From Acidobacteriota bacterium (GTDB lineage Bacteria; Acidobacteriota; Terriglobia; Acidiferrales; UBA7541): a stretch of 40,940 nt of DNA. The notes beneath the pieces were generated by a model that was not told the DNA's origin, did no database searches, and was given only the letters and a program-made list of their open reading frames with translations. The position numbers were made by a program, and so were the translations under genes. The stretch covers positions 1 to 40,940 of the forward strand of contig JAJPIE010000069.1 of assembly GCA_021324935.1 (NCBI GenBank). The letters run 5' to 3'. Shown one piece after another: positions 34,624 through 40,940 of the stretch (its first letter is position 1; every line of letters begins with the position of its first letter).

Positions 34624-35084
34624 AGGTGGCTTCTCCTGATTTGAATTTTCATGTAGAACGCCATAAGGATGGTGTGACGCGCCCGGCCCAAGCGGGCAGG
34701 CCGGAGAGCAGCCCGATATGAAGCGAACGGGGCCAACAGCGCCGTGACCGGAATCACGCCACGCTGTGCCGACCCATCACATTGACCAAAACCAATTTGG
34801 TCTGGTCTCCCAGCTTTAAAATGTGACGGCCGGCACACTGCGCTTTACCGCCCGCTGCGTGCGAGAAAGAGCGCGCCTGGGACCGGAGCTTCCGGTTATA
34901 CTGAGCCCCGATGGGCTCCGGCATTCCGCCTTGCGGATTTGGCCGGTTTCCGCCGCTGGGGAATCGATCGTGGGGCGCTGTCTGGCGATGGAACGCCGCA
35001 GGTCGAGGCCGGAATAAGGCAAACTCCTCCACCCGGTTTACGCGCATAGGGATTGCGTGAGGAGACTGGTTTTACATCGACACT
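34624..35084. other. gdhA upstream region with several inverted repeats
   Basis: No gene seen in 461 bp. An inverted repeat GACCAAA (34784-34790), ACCAA, TTTGGTC (34796-34802) lies about 160 bp upstream of gdhA. A second, ACCGGA (34882-34887), GCT, TCCGGT (34891-34896), overlaps a longer-range pairing of CCGGAG (34883-34888) with CTCCGG (34916-34921). GAGCCC (34903-34908) also pairs with GGGCTC (34913-34918). They may be operator sites for gdhA or the HNH gene's 3' end. Confidence 0.4.
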
Positions 35085-35441
35085 TCAGGCCCCAGCGGCT
35101 CGCGCTTTAGGCCGTGCGGTTTTCGCTTCCCACGCCTTGCGCAACTCTTCCCGCTGCGCCAGCACATGCGCCTTGGCCGCCTCAAAGCTTGGGTAGACCT
35201 TCGTCCCCTTGATCGTGTTGCAGGGCGTGCAACACGCCACCAGGTTCTTCGGATCCTTCTTCCCTTTGCGCGCGCGCGGCACCACGAAGTCCACGCGCAT
35301 CGCCAGCGCGTTTTCGAAGCTCCCGCGTCCATCCAACCCGCAGTACTGGCATACGTAATTATCCCGCTCCAGAATCTTCCGGGCTTCTTCCTTGGTCACC
35401 GGAGCATCCACCAACGAAAACGACAACAAGCTGATTGGCAT
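35085..35441 (-). CDS. HNH-fold protein lacking the catalytic histidine
   Basis: A 118-residue protein with the HNH/zinc-finger layout: Cys31 and Cys34 (CQYCG), then Asn66 (DPKNLV) and Cys71/Cys74 (CTPCNTIKG). The diagnostic DH dipeptide of the catalytic strand reads Asp51-Phe52 (VDFVVPRARKG), so the metal-activating His is absent and cleavage may be lost. The fold still suggests binding of DNA or RNA. A strong ribosome-binding site (AAGGAGGG) precedes ATG 35441 and a TTGACA/TAGTGT promoter lies upstream, so the gene is expressed on its own. The C-terminal tail is Ala/Arg/Lys-rich. The 165-bp gap to the TonB receptor upstream holds the promoter. Confidence 0.88.
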   Translation of the reverse strand: MPISLLSFSLVDAPVTKEEARKILERDNYVCQYCGLDGRGSFENALAMRVDFVVPRARKGKKDPKNLVACCTPCNTIKGTKVYPSFEAAKAHVLAQREELRKAWEAKTARPKARAAGA

Positions 35442-35510
35442 GAGGACCCTCCTTCGCGGAAATCGCCCATGGCAGGAAGGGACAATGCGACTTCCACTTT
35501 CTGAGCCAAA

Positions 35511-35539
35511 ACACTAGGCCCGAGGGTCGCCTCTGTCAA
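35511..35539 (-). promoter_or_regulatory. Promoter of the HNH gene
   Basis: On the minus strand a consensus TTGACA (35539-35534), a 17-nt spacer and TAGTGT (35516-35511). The leader is about 62 nt and carries a normal Shine-Dalgarno. Confidence 0.75.
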
Positions 35540-35606
35540 GCGCTCCCCCGGCACCCGTGTCCCCGGCGTCCGATTGCACGCCAGCATTAGTCCGGCAGAA
35601 ATCCGC

Positions 35607-38600
35607 CTAGAATCGGTAACGGAAGGCGAACTGGAAAGTCCGCGGGCCGTTCAATTGGTTGATGGACTCCAGCGTCTGGAATCCTGAGTTTGGGATCAGA
35701 TAGCACGTCTGATTGAGAGTCGCTCCATCGCCGCAGGTTGGTCCCACCGGCAGGTACTGCGTCTGGTTGATTCCCGATCCCGCTTGCACAAAAAAGTTTG
35801 GATGATTGAATAGGTTGAAAACCTGCGCTTCAAGCTCGATAGTCTGCCGCTCCGTGATATGGAACGCCCTCGTCAGGCCCAGGTCAATCTCGTTGATCCA
35901 GGGTCCATAAAAGGTATTGTAACCTTGGCCCGGAGTCGATCCCGCACCGGCGATTCCGGCTGCGGTGTTGCCCGTGGATTCGTTGATGGCACTGTCATTG
36001 AGCGTGTTGTTCCCACTGCTGCCGCAACTCGCCAGATTCGGGCCAGTGCAGGAACTCGCCAGCAGCCCCGTGTACGGCCTCCCGGAGTTGAACTGCATGA
36101 CCGTGCTGATCGTCCAATCGGAGAGCAGGTGCTTCGCAAGGTCGGAGCCGATGCCCGATGCGTCCGGAGAATAAACGGCGGCGATGGAAAGCCGGTGGCG
36201 CTGGTCCAGCAGGGTTGGCCCGTGCGTATTGCCCAGGTCGAACTGATTGTTGAAATCCGCGCCGCTCTGCAACCCCTTGGAGAAGGTATACGAAGACATG
36301 ACGGACAAACCTCGCGTCACGCGCCTCTGAACCTGCACATAAAGCGAGTTGTAGTTGTTCACTCCCGGACTGATCAACGCATTGATCTGGCTGACCGCGG
36401 AAGTGATTCGCCCCTCGGTGAGCAATCCTGCATCCAGTGTCGGCGCCGTGAAAGGAGTCCCTGGGCAAGCCGCTGGTGAAGGATCGGGTGATCCGGGGAT
36501 TCCCTGCCCCACGTTCGCCGGGCACACGTAGTAAGTGGTCGTGCCGGACGGCGCGATCAGGTTCTTATCGTAGGCGCTCGAGGCCAGCAAATGAACGCCG
36601 TGGGTCCACATGGTTCCCACCGTCACGGTCGTGTTCGGCAAAACTTCCTGCTGAATTTCCAGGCTGGATTCCAGCACATAGGGTGTCTTGAAACCCGGGT
36701 CGACAATGCTCAAATTCGATCCCGCGCCGAATGAACTCGTATCTGAAAACGCCGCCGGGAAAACCAGCGTCTGCTGGTTCGGGGGCAGGCTGGAATTAAA
36801 GGGCACGAATGTCGTGGCCTGTTGCGTGGCCAATCCGTTCGAGATGACCGAGTTCTCATAATTGATTCCGTTGAAGATTTCCCGGAATACTCCGAAGCCC
36901 CCGCGAACCACCGTCTTTGGGAACGGCTGGTACGCAAATCCCAGCCGGGGAGCGAGCCGGTTGTATTGGTTCGGGAACTGCCCCGTGAGCTGCGCCACCA
37001 AAGGATCCCCGGTCGTGGTATTTGCCTTTGGCTGCGGGAAAACCTGGAAATCCTCGCGCAAGCCAAGGTCAAGGGTGAGGTTCTTCCGCACCTGGAATTT
37101 GTCTTGAATGTAGAATCCGTAATAGGGAAACGTGAACGGAAACGCCGGATTCCCGGTGGCCTGCGTAAAAAACGCGTAGTGCCCGAGCGCAAAATTCTGC
37201 GGACTCGAAAACGCGTACGTACCCTGAAAATTTCCCGGGAACAAATCGGTCACATGCGTGCGGTTGAAGTCGAAGCCGAAGTTCAGGGTATGCCGCCCGT
37301 GAATATAGGTCACGTGATCGTTGATTTGCCAGCCGAACTCCTTGTTGTCTCCCGATGAAAACGTGGGATTCCCCAGCTCAAAGAAACTCGGTGAGAAAAA
37401 CTCGATTTGCCCCAGCGTTGGCGACGTCAAACCCGATGGCGTGGCGATCTGTTCGTCTCGCAAGTAGCTGACCGACGCGTCGTTGAAGAATGTCGGCCCG
37501 AAAACGTGCGTCCAGTGAACACTCGCGTGGTGGTCGCGAACAAAATTATTGGGCAGCGCCTCCGCGCCGAACGTCGCCACCGGATTGAACGTGATTTCGC
37601 CCCCTGGAGAGTTGAACCGGTCATAGTTGTACAGGAAAGTCAGGTGATCGGCGGACGTTGCCTGCCAATCGACCTTGGGAAAGAGCGTGAGATTGTCCGC
37701 ACGCCGCTTGCGCTGCACCAGGTTGCGATTGATTGCGCCCAGCGCATTGGATACGTCCTGCAGATAGGCGGGATAGTTTGGGTCCGTCGGCGCAGGTGGA
37801 GCGGAGAAACTCGCCGGAACCGGATACGATGAGTTCGGCGTCGGCAGCGTCGTGCCGTCTGGAATACCGAAATTCTGGGCGAAGTTGTCCGGTGAAGAAA
37901 GCGCGCTGTACCCTGAATTGATGATGGAGATCGGCTGCTTGCGTCGCTGCTGTTCATAATCGAGGTAAAACCACGCCTTGTGGCTCACAATCGGCCCCCC
38001 CAGATCGCCCCCGAATTGCTGCAGCACGTCCAGCGGACGCGGCACTCCATTCGCCTTGTCGATCGCGTCATTCGCATTCCCCACGCCCGAGTTGCGGTTG
38101 TAGTAAAATGCGTTGCCGTGCCATTGATCCGTGCCCGATTTCGTTACCGTGTTGACGAATCCTGCCCCGCCTCCGCCGTACGCCGCGTTGTAGGGATTGT
38201 CGGCCACTTGGAATTCCTGGATCGACTGCTCCCCGAACACATACGGCACGCGCGTTCGCCCACGCGCATCCCCGAAATAGTTGCTCGTCGCCGTGGCACC
38301 GTCCACCGTGAACGAGTTCGATCCGTTCCCGTTGGCATATCCCGAATCCCCACCTCCTTGCTGCCCCGCCATGCTCACCAGTCCGAAGTCGCCGTCCGCG
38401 TTCACATTCGGCGTCAGTAACACGAAGTCCGTGTACCGCCGACCACTCAACGGCAAATTGCTGATCAGATTCTCGTTCACGATTGTTCCCACGGTGGATT
38501 CCGTGGTGCGGAGCAACGGAGCTTCCGCCGTTACCGTCACCGATTGGCTCACGTCGCCCAGTTCCAGCGCAGTGTTCGCTGCCGTGTTTTGGCCTACCTG

Positions 38601-38897
38601 CACAATAACGCCCTGAGTCACAGCCGTCTTGAACCCCGGATGGTTCACGCTCACGTCGTAGCTTCCCACCTTCAGCGAGGGAAAACTGTAGAACCCCGTG
38701 CCGTTCGTTTTAGTCGTAAGCTTCACTCCAGCCGATACGTTCTCCAGCGTCACCGAAGCGCCCACAACCGCGCTGCCGCTCGGGTCGGTCACCTGGCCGG
38801 AGATTGATCCCGTCGAAATCGCGTTCTGTGCCAGCGCGTCAGCAGCACAGAAGAGAAATGAAATACCGATAAGCATCAGGCTTGGGAATAATTTCAT
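35607..38897 (-). CDS. Oar-like TonB-dependent receptor with carboxypeptidase-regulatory domain
   Basis: A 1,096-residue outer-membrane beta-barrel protein. Signal peptide (LMLIGISFLFCAADALAQ), then a carboxypeptidase-regulatory-like beta-sandwich at about 30-105 (GSISGQVTDPSGSAVVGASV, TNGTGFYSFPSLKVGSYDV), then the plug (PLLRTTESTVGTIVNENLI, LPLSGRRYTDFVLLTPNV, SIQEFQVADNPYNAAYGGG). A long barrel follows, ending in an aromatic C-terminal strand (FQFAFRYRF), the signature recognised by the BAM complex. It is typical of the expanded TonB receptor families of Acidobacteriota, thought to import plant polysaccharide fragments or peptides. No TonB-box is obvious by eye. GGAGGC lies before ATG 38897. 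No transporter partner gene is adjacent, so its substrate is unknown. Confidence 0.96.
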   Translation of the reverse strand: MKLFPSLMLIGISFLFCAADALAQNAISTGSISGQVTDPSGSAVVGASVTLENVSAGVKLTTKTNGTGFYSFPSLKVGSYDVSVNHPGFKTAVTQGVIVQVGQNTAANTALELGDVSQSVTVTAEAPLLRTTESTVGTIVNENLISNLPLSGRRYTDFVLLTPNVNADGDFGLVSMAGQQGGGDSGYANGNGSNSFTVDGATATSNYFGDARGRTRVPYVFGEQSIQEFQVADNPYNAAYGGGGAGFVNTVTKSGTDQWHGNAFYYNRNSGVGNANDAIDKANGVPRPLDVLQQFGGDLGGPIVSHKAWFYLDYEQQRRKQPISIINSGYSALSSPDNFAQNFGIPDGTTLPTPNSSYPVPASFSAPPAPTDPNYPAYLQDVSNALGAINRNLVQRKRRADNLTLFPKVDWQATSADHLTFLYNYDRFNSPGGEITFNPVATFGAEALPNNFVRDHHASVHWTHVFGPTFFNDASVSYLRDEQIATPSGLTSPTLGQIEFFSPSFFELGNPTFSSGDNKEFGWQINDHVTYIHGRHTLNFGFDFNRTHVTDLFPGNFQGTYAFSSPQNFALGHYAFFTQATGNPAFPFTFPYYGFYIQDKFQVRKNLTLDLGLREDFQVFPQPKANTTTGDPLVAQLTGQFPNQYNRLAPRLGFAYQPFPKTVVRGGFGVFREIFNGINYENSVISNGLATQQATTFVPFNSSLPPNQQTLVFPAAFSDTSSFGAGSNLSIVDPGFKTPYVLESSLEIQQEVLPNTTVTVGTMWTHGVHLLASSAYDKNLIAPSGTTTYYVCPANVGQGIPGSPDPSPAACPGTPFTAPTLDAGLLTEGRITSAVSQINALISPGVNNYNSLYVQVQRRVTRGLSVMSSYTFSKGLQSGADFNNQFDLGNTHGPTLLDQRHRLSIAAVYSPDASGIGSDLAKHLLSDWTISTVMQFNSGRPYTGLLASSCTGPNLASCGSSGNNTLNDSAINESTGNTAAGIAGAGSTPGQGYNTFYGPWINEIDLGLTRAFHITERQTIELEAQVFNLFNHPNFFVQAGSGINQTQYLPVGPTCGDGATLNQTCYLIPNSGFQTLESINQLNGPRTFQFAFRYRF

Positions 38898-39419
38898 TGC
38901 TGCCTCCAGGCTTCGCTTCCACCTTGGAAATTGGCTGCCTGGGCATCAGCAAGGGATCACAACTGACACGGACCCGCCCGAGAGTCCGGAGTCATGGGCG
39001 ATAAGCTACTCGGCAGCAATTGTCGAAACCTCAGCCTTGCATTCTGCCAAATTGAGCAGCCTGGCTGGGGTTCGAAATCCCCGCTATTTTATTGGCGATT
39101 TGAAATTCGTGTGTAAAAAGTCTTTCAGATTGCAGTAAGGATGGGGATTTGCCGATGGAAATTGCCTGGGTACGATTCTGAAAAAATCTTCAGCCTCGAT
39201 GCTCGGAAGTAACGCTCTTCCGTAAAAAACGGGGCCGAAAACCGTCAACAGGGCACTTGCCTCGAAAATCAAAGTGCGGACTTAACCTCAGATTTTGCGC
39301 GAGTTCTGTAAATTCCGAAGGGCATTGCGGGTTCCGGTGTGGGGCACGCACTCTGCGTCCAGACGGTCTTCGGGAAACTCGTTTTTGAGTTTGCCGTTTC
39401 TTAACCCGCGGTCCAATCG
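38898..39419. other. Intergenic region between DAHP synthase and the TonB receptor
   Basis: About 520 bp with no convincing gene. A 6-bp stem AAACTC (39375-39380) with GAGTTT (39387-39392) lies 28 bp after the DAHP synthase stop and may be its weak terminator. The TonB receptor promoter must lie here too but is not obvious. Confidence 0.5.
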
Positions 39420-40466
39420 CTACCGTGCCGCCGCGGCGAGCGCTTCTTTTTGCCGCGCGGCCTTCCACAGGGCGATGTAGGGTTGCAGGTCCTCCATCAT
39501 GCGCGCGAATTGCATCAAGTCCAGCGACTGCGCGCCGTCACTGACGGCGCGTTCGGGAGCCGGATGCACTTCCACGATCAGGCCATCGGCGCCGACCGCA
39601 ACTCCCGCGCGGGCGACGGCGGGCACCAGGCTGCGCTTGCCTGTCGCGTGGCTGGGATCGAGAATCACCGGCAGATGCGTGAGCTCATTCAGCACGGGAA
39701 TCGCCGAAATGTCGCAGGTGTTGCGCGTGGCGGTTTCAAAGGTGCGGATGCCGCGCTCGCACAAAATCACGTCCGGATTCCCGTGCGCGGTGATGTATTC
39801 GGCGCTCATCAGGAGTTCCTTGATGCTGCTGCTGAGCCCGCGCTTGAGCAGCACCGGCTTGCCGCACTTGCCCAGCGCCTTGAGCAGCATGAAGTTCTGC
39901 ATGTTGCGCGCGCCCACCTGCAATACGTCGGCGTACTGCGCCACCAGCTCCACCTGATTGTCGCCCATCACTTCGGTGACGATGGCCAGCCCGGTGGCCT
40001 TCTTCGCTTTCTGCAGCAGCTTCAGGCCTTCTTCCTCCATGCCCTGAAAATCGTAAGGGGACGTGCGCGGCTTGAACGCGCCGCCGCGCAACAGCTTCGC
40101 TCCCGCTTTTGCCACGGCTTCCGCCGCGCGCATAATCTGCTCTTCGCTTTCCACCGAGCAGGGCCCAGCCATCACGATAAATTCGCCGCCGCCGATCTCC
40201 GTGCCGTTCACCTTGATGCGTGTCTTGCCCGCGCGAAATTCCTTGCTGACGAATTTGTAGGGCGCCGTGATGCGCACCACTTTTTCCACCTGCGGCAACG
40301 CCTCCACCGATTCCATGCAGTGCGTCACGTCTCCCACCCCCACCCCGCCGATCACCACGCGCTCCTCGCCTTCGATCGAGTGCACCTTGTAGCCAAAGTG
40401 CTGCACGATGGAGGTCACCTGGTCGATCTCTTCCCGCGTCGAATGCAATTTCATCGAAATAATCAT
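39420..40466 (-). CDS. aroF: 3-deoxy-7-phosphoheptulonate (DAHP) synthase, type I-beta
   Basis: A 348-residue enzyme that condenses phosphoenolpyruvate and erythrose-4-phosphate, the first step of aromatic amino acid synthesis. The first 75 residues or so ([25 protein letters not shown]) are the ferredoxin-like regulatory domain of the I-beta class. The barrel holds [74 protein letters not shown] and [24 protein letters not shown]. Allosteric control would come from the N-terminal domain, and the upstream sequence adds a leader-peptide attenuator. ATG 40466 is chosen because the regulatory domain begins there; an extended frame to 40580 overlaps the terminator hairpin. The leader covers 40467-40665. 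Confidence 0.97.
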   Translation of the reverse strand: MIISMKLHSTREEIDQVTSIVQHFGYKVHSIEGEERVVIGGVGVGDVTHCMESVEALPQVEKVVRITAPYKFVSKEFRAGKTRIKVNGTEIGGGEFIVMAGPCSVESEEQIMRAAEAVAKAGAKLLRGGAFKPRTSPYDFQGMEEEGLKLLQKAKKATGLAIVTEVMGDNQVELVAQYADVLQVGARNMQNFMLLKALGKCGKPVLLKRGLSSSIKELLMSAEYITAHGNPDVILCERGIRTFETATRNTCDISAIPVLNELTHLPVILDPSHATGKRSLVPAVARAGVAVGADGLIVEVHPAPERAVSDGAQSLDLMQFARMMEDLQPYIALWKAARQKEALAAAAR

Positions 40467-40528
40467 GGCGGTCCGTTCCCTTTCGCGATTGACCCATCGT
40501 TCGTTCCGGGTCGCTGATTCCCTGCCCC

Positions 40529-40560
40529 AAAATAAAAAAGCCCACTCTTTGCGAGTGGGC
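40529..40560 (-). terminator. Attenuator terminator upstream of DAHP synthase
   Basis: On the minus strand GCCCACTC (40560-40553), loop GCAAA and GAGTGGGC (40547-40540) form a perfect 8-bp stem followed by an 11-nt T-rich tail (TTTTTTATTTT, 40539-40529). It starts 23 nt after the leader peptide stop and ends 63 nt before the synthase ATG, so it lies inside the leader and must be read through for expression. Confidence 0.92.
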
Positions 40561-40602
40561 CCAAATCCCTTGATGCACACGAACTAAACGCTGGCCCCTC
40601 GC
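40551..40602 (-). promoter_or_regulatory. Antiterminator pairing of the aromatic attenuator
   Basis: GCGAGGGGCC (40602-40593, minus strand) can pair with GGCCCACTCGC (40561-40551) in a 10-bp helix with one bulged A. It uses the 5' arm of the terminator, so the two structures exclude each other. Confidence 0.75.
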
Positions 40603-40658
40603 TGCCGGTTGCTCCGGTACGTAAATCGCCACGCGTAAAAGTTGAACGAGCGCTTCAT
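40584..40658 (-). CDS. Aromatic leader peptide (24 residues) of the DAHP synthase attenuator
   Basis: ATG 40658 to TAG 40584 encodes 24 residues. Residues 5-14 read FNFYAWRFTY: three Phe, two Tyr and one Trp in ten codons. The rest is basic and polar (RSNRQRGASV at the end). No ribosome-binding site precedes the ATG; the sequence just upstream is CTTTCCTCT, and a promoter-like pair (TTGTGT, 16 nt, TACACT) ends 7 nt before the ATG. This suggests a leaderless mRNA. A terminator hairpin and the gene for the first enzyme of aromatic synthesis follow. The peptide's function is its translation, not its product: ribosome stalling at Phe, Tyr or Trp codons when the charged tRNA is scarce should allow read-through. 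The codon pattern and RNA pairings are seen; the regulation is inferred. Confidence 0.88.
   Translation of the reverse strand: MKRSFNFYAWRFTYRSNRQRGASV
40588..40636 (-). promoter_or_regulatory. Anti-antiterminator pairing within the leader peptide codons
   Basis: ACGCGTGGC (40636-40628), covering the Tyr-Ala-Trp codons, can pair with GCCAGCGT (40595-40588) with one bulged G. A ribosome on those codons would block this pairing and free the antiterminator arm. Confidence 0.6.
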
Positions 40659-40665
40659 AGAGGAA

Positions 40666-40693
40666 AGTGTATCGAATCTAGCGGAAAACACAA
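40666..40693 (-). promoter_or_regulatory. Candidate promoter of the aromatic leader
   Basis: On the minus strand TTGTGT (40693-40688), a 16-nt spacer and TACACT (40671-40666), ending 7 nt before the leader peptide ATG. Confidence 0.6.
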
Positions 40694-40892
40694 GGGCTGG
40701 GAGAAAAAAGGCAGTTTACAGCTTTCAGTCCTTAGTTTTTAGTGCTGCATTTCTAGTCGTCGAAGCCGGCCGAAAATCCATCCATCGAAGTTTGCAATCC
40801 CGCCAGCTATGGTTGGAGGTTGTCCCGGGTCTCGTTGATTTGGGCGGCTCGCGACTTGGTGCACGTTACGCGGCCTGGGACTGTTGCGTCAA

Positions 40893-40912
40893 CCCTGCCT
40901 GCGCAGGCAGGG
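40893..40912. repeat. Perfect 20-bp palindrome
   Basis: CCCTGCCTGC (40893-40902) followed directly by GCAGGCAGGG (40903-40912). It lies in non-coding sequence at the window edge and may be a copy of a dispersed repeat or the start of a terminator. Confidence 0.7.
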
Positions 40913-40940
40913 ACGGATTCCATTTGCGTTGCAGCGTTGC

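Noticed and set aside
39190..39468. A 92-codon minus-strand frame next to the DAHP synthase 3' end.
   Set aside because: Arg-rich low-information sequence overlapping the synthase gene in another frame, with no ribosome-binding site.
40467..40580. A longer N-terminus for DAHP synthase starting at 40580.
   Set aside because: The extension would be encoded by the terminator hairpin and its T tract; the known domain begins at ATG 40466.
1..40940. Searches by eye for tRNA, rRNA, CRISPR repeats, phage or transposase genes.
   Set aside because: No tRNA-like cloverleaf with a TTCGAATC-type arm, no spaced direct repeats and no transposase or integrase motifs were found.

Overview
The window reads as a chromosomal segment of an Acidobacteriota bacterium (Terriglobia-like), probably from a soil or metagenome assembly. 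Supporting signs are the moderately high GC with GC-rich third codon positions, a 1,096-residue Oar-type TonB-dependent receptor with an N-terminal carboxypeptidase-regulatory domain, a Ser/Thr kinase fused to a TolB-like domain and TPRs, a CadC-type winged-helix protein, many secreted TPR proteins, and a DUF47/PiT phosphate pair. The taxonomic call is inference from gene style. No rRNA, tRNA, CRISPR array, prophage or insertion sequence was recognised.

Layout. 1-2.5 kb: 3' end of groL with a strong terminator, a secreted DUF2846-like protein and a YdcF-like membrane protein. 2.5-3.9 kb (minus): a compact arsR - AHSA1/SRPBCC - four-helix membrane protein operon with an operator over the arsR start. 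3.9-5.7 kb (minus): secreted M24B peptidase followed by a frameshifted gene remnant. 5.7-7.4 kb: DUF47 accessory protein and PiT phosphate transporter. 7.4-11.2 kb: kinase-TolB-TPR protein, an 0.8-kb poorly coding gap, and a winged-helix/SH3-like protein. 11.2-12.5 kb (minus): an exported protein combining a PA-IL-like and an LssY C-terminal domain. 12.8-22.8 kb: a long plus-strand run (two TPR proteins, rnc, lepB, AsmA-like, S9 peptidase, exported protein). 22.8-30.4 kb: uvrB, a minus-strand GT2 glycosyltransferase, a DUF2520 oxidoreductase, a paired M16 protease (one subunit with and one without the zinc motif) and a ComEA-like HhH protein. 30.4-40.9 kb: ribBA, DoxX, zinc-ribbon membrane protein, gdhA, HNH protein, TonB receptor and DAHP synthase.

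The most striking signal is upstream of the DAHP synthase gene (minus strand, 40529-40693). There is a promoter, a 24-codon leader peptide with six aromatic residues (Phe, Tyr and Trp) in ten codons, and mutually exclusive RNA pairings ending in a terminator with a T tract. This has the architecture of a ribosome-mediated attenuator sensing all three aromatic amino acids at the first step of their synthesis.

A second theme is leaderless transcription. At least six start codons (arsR, the kinase, the DUF2520 gene, the ComEA-like gene, ribBA and the aromatic leader peptide) sit 6-9 nt downstream of a -10-like hexamer that has a -35-like hexamer at 16-18 nt spacing. Other oddities are divergent active-site residues in both halves of RibBA, an HNH protein lacking the catalytic His, two related palindromic intergenic repeats, and a G6-run frameshift in the gene remnant. 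All functional calls rest on motif recognition by eye; no database search was run.
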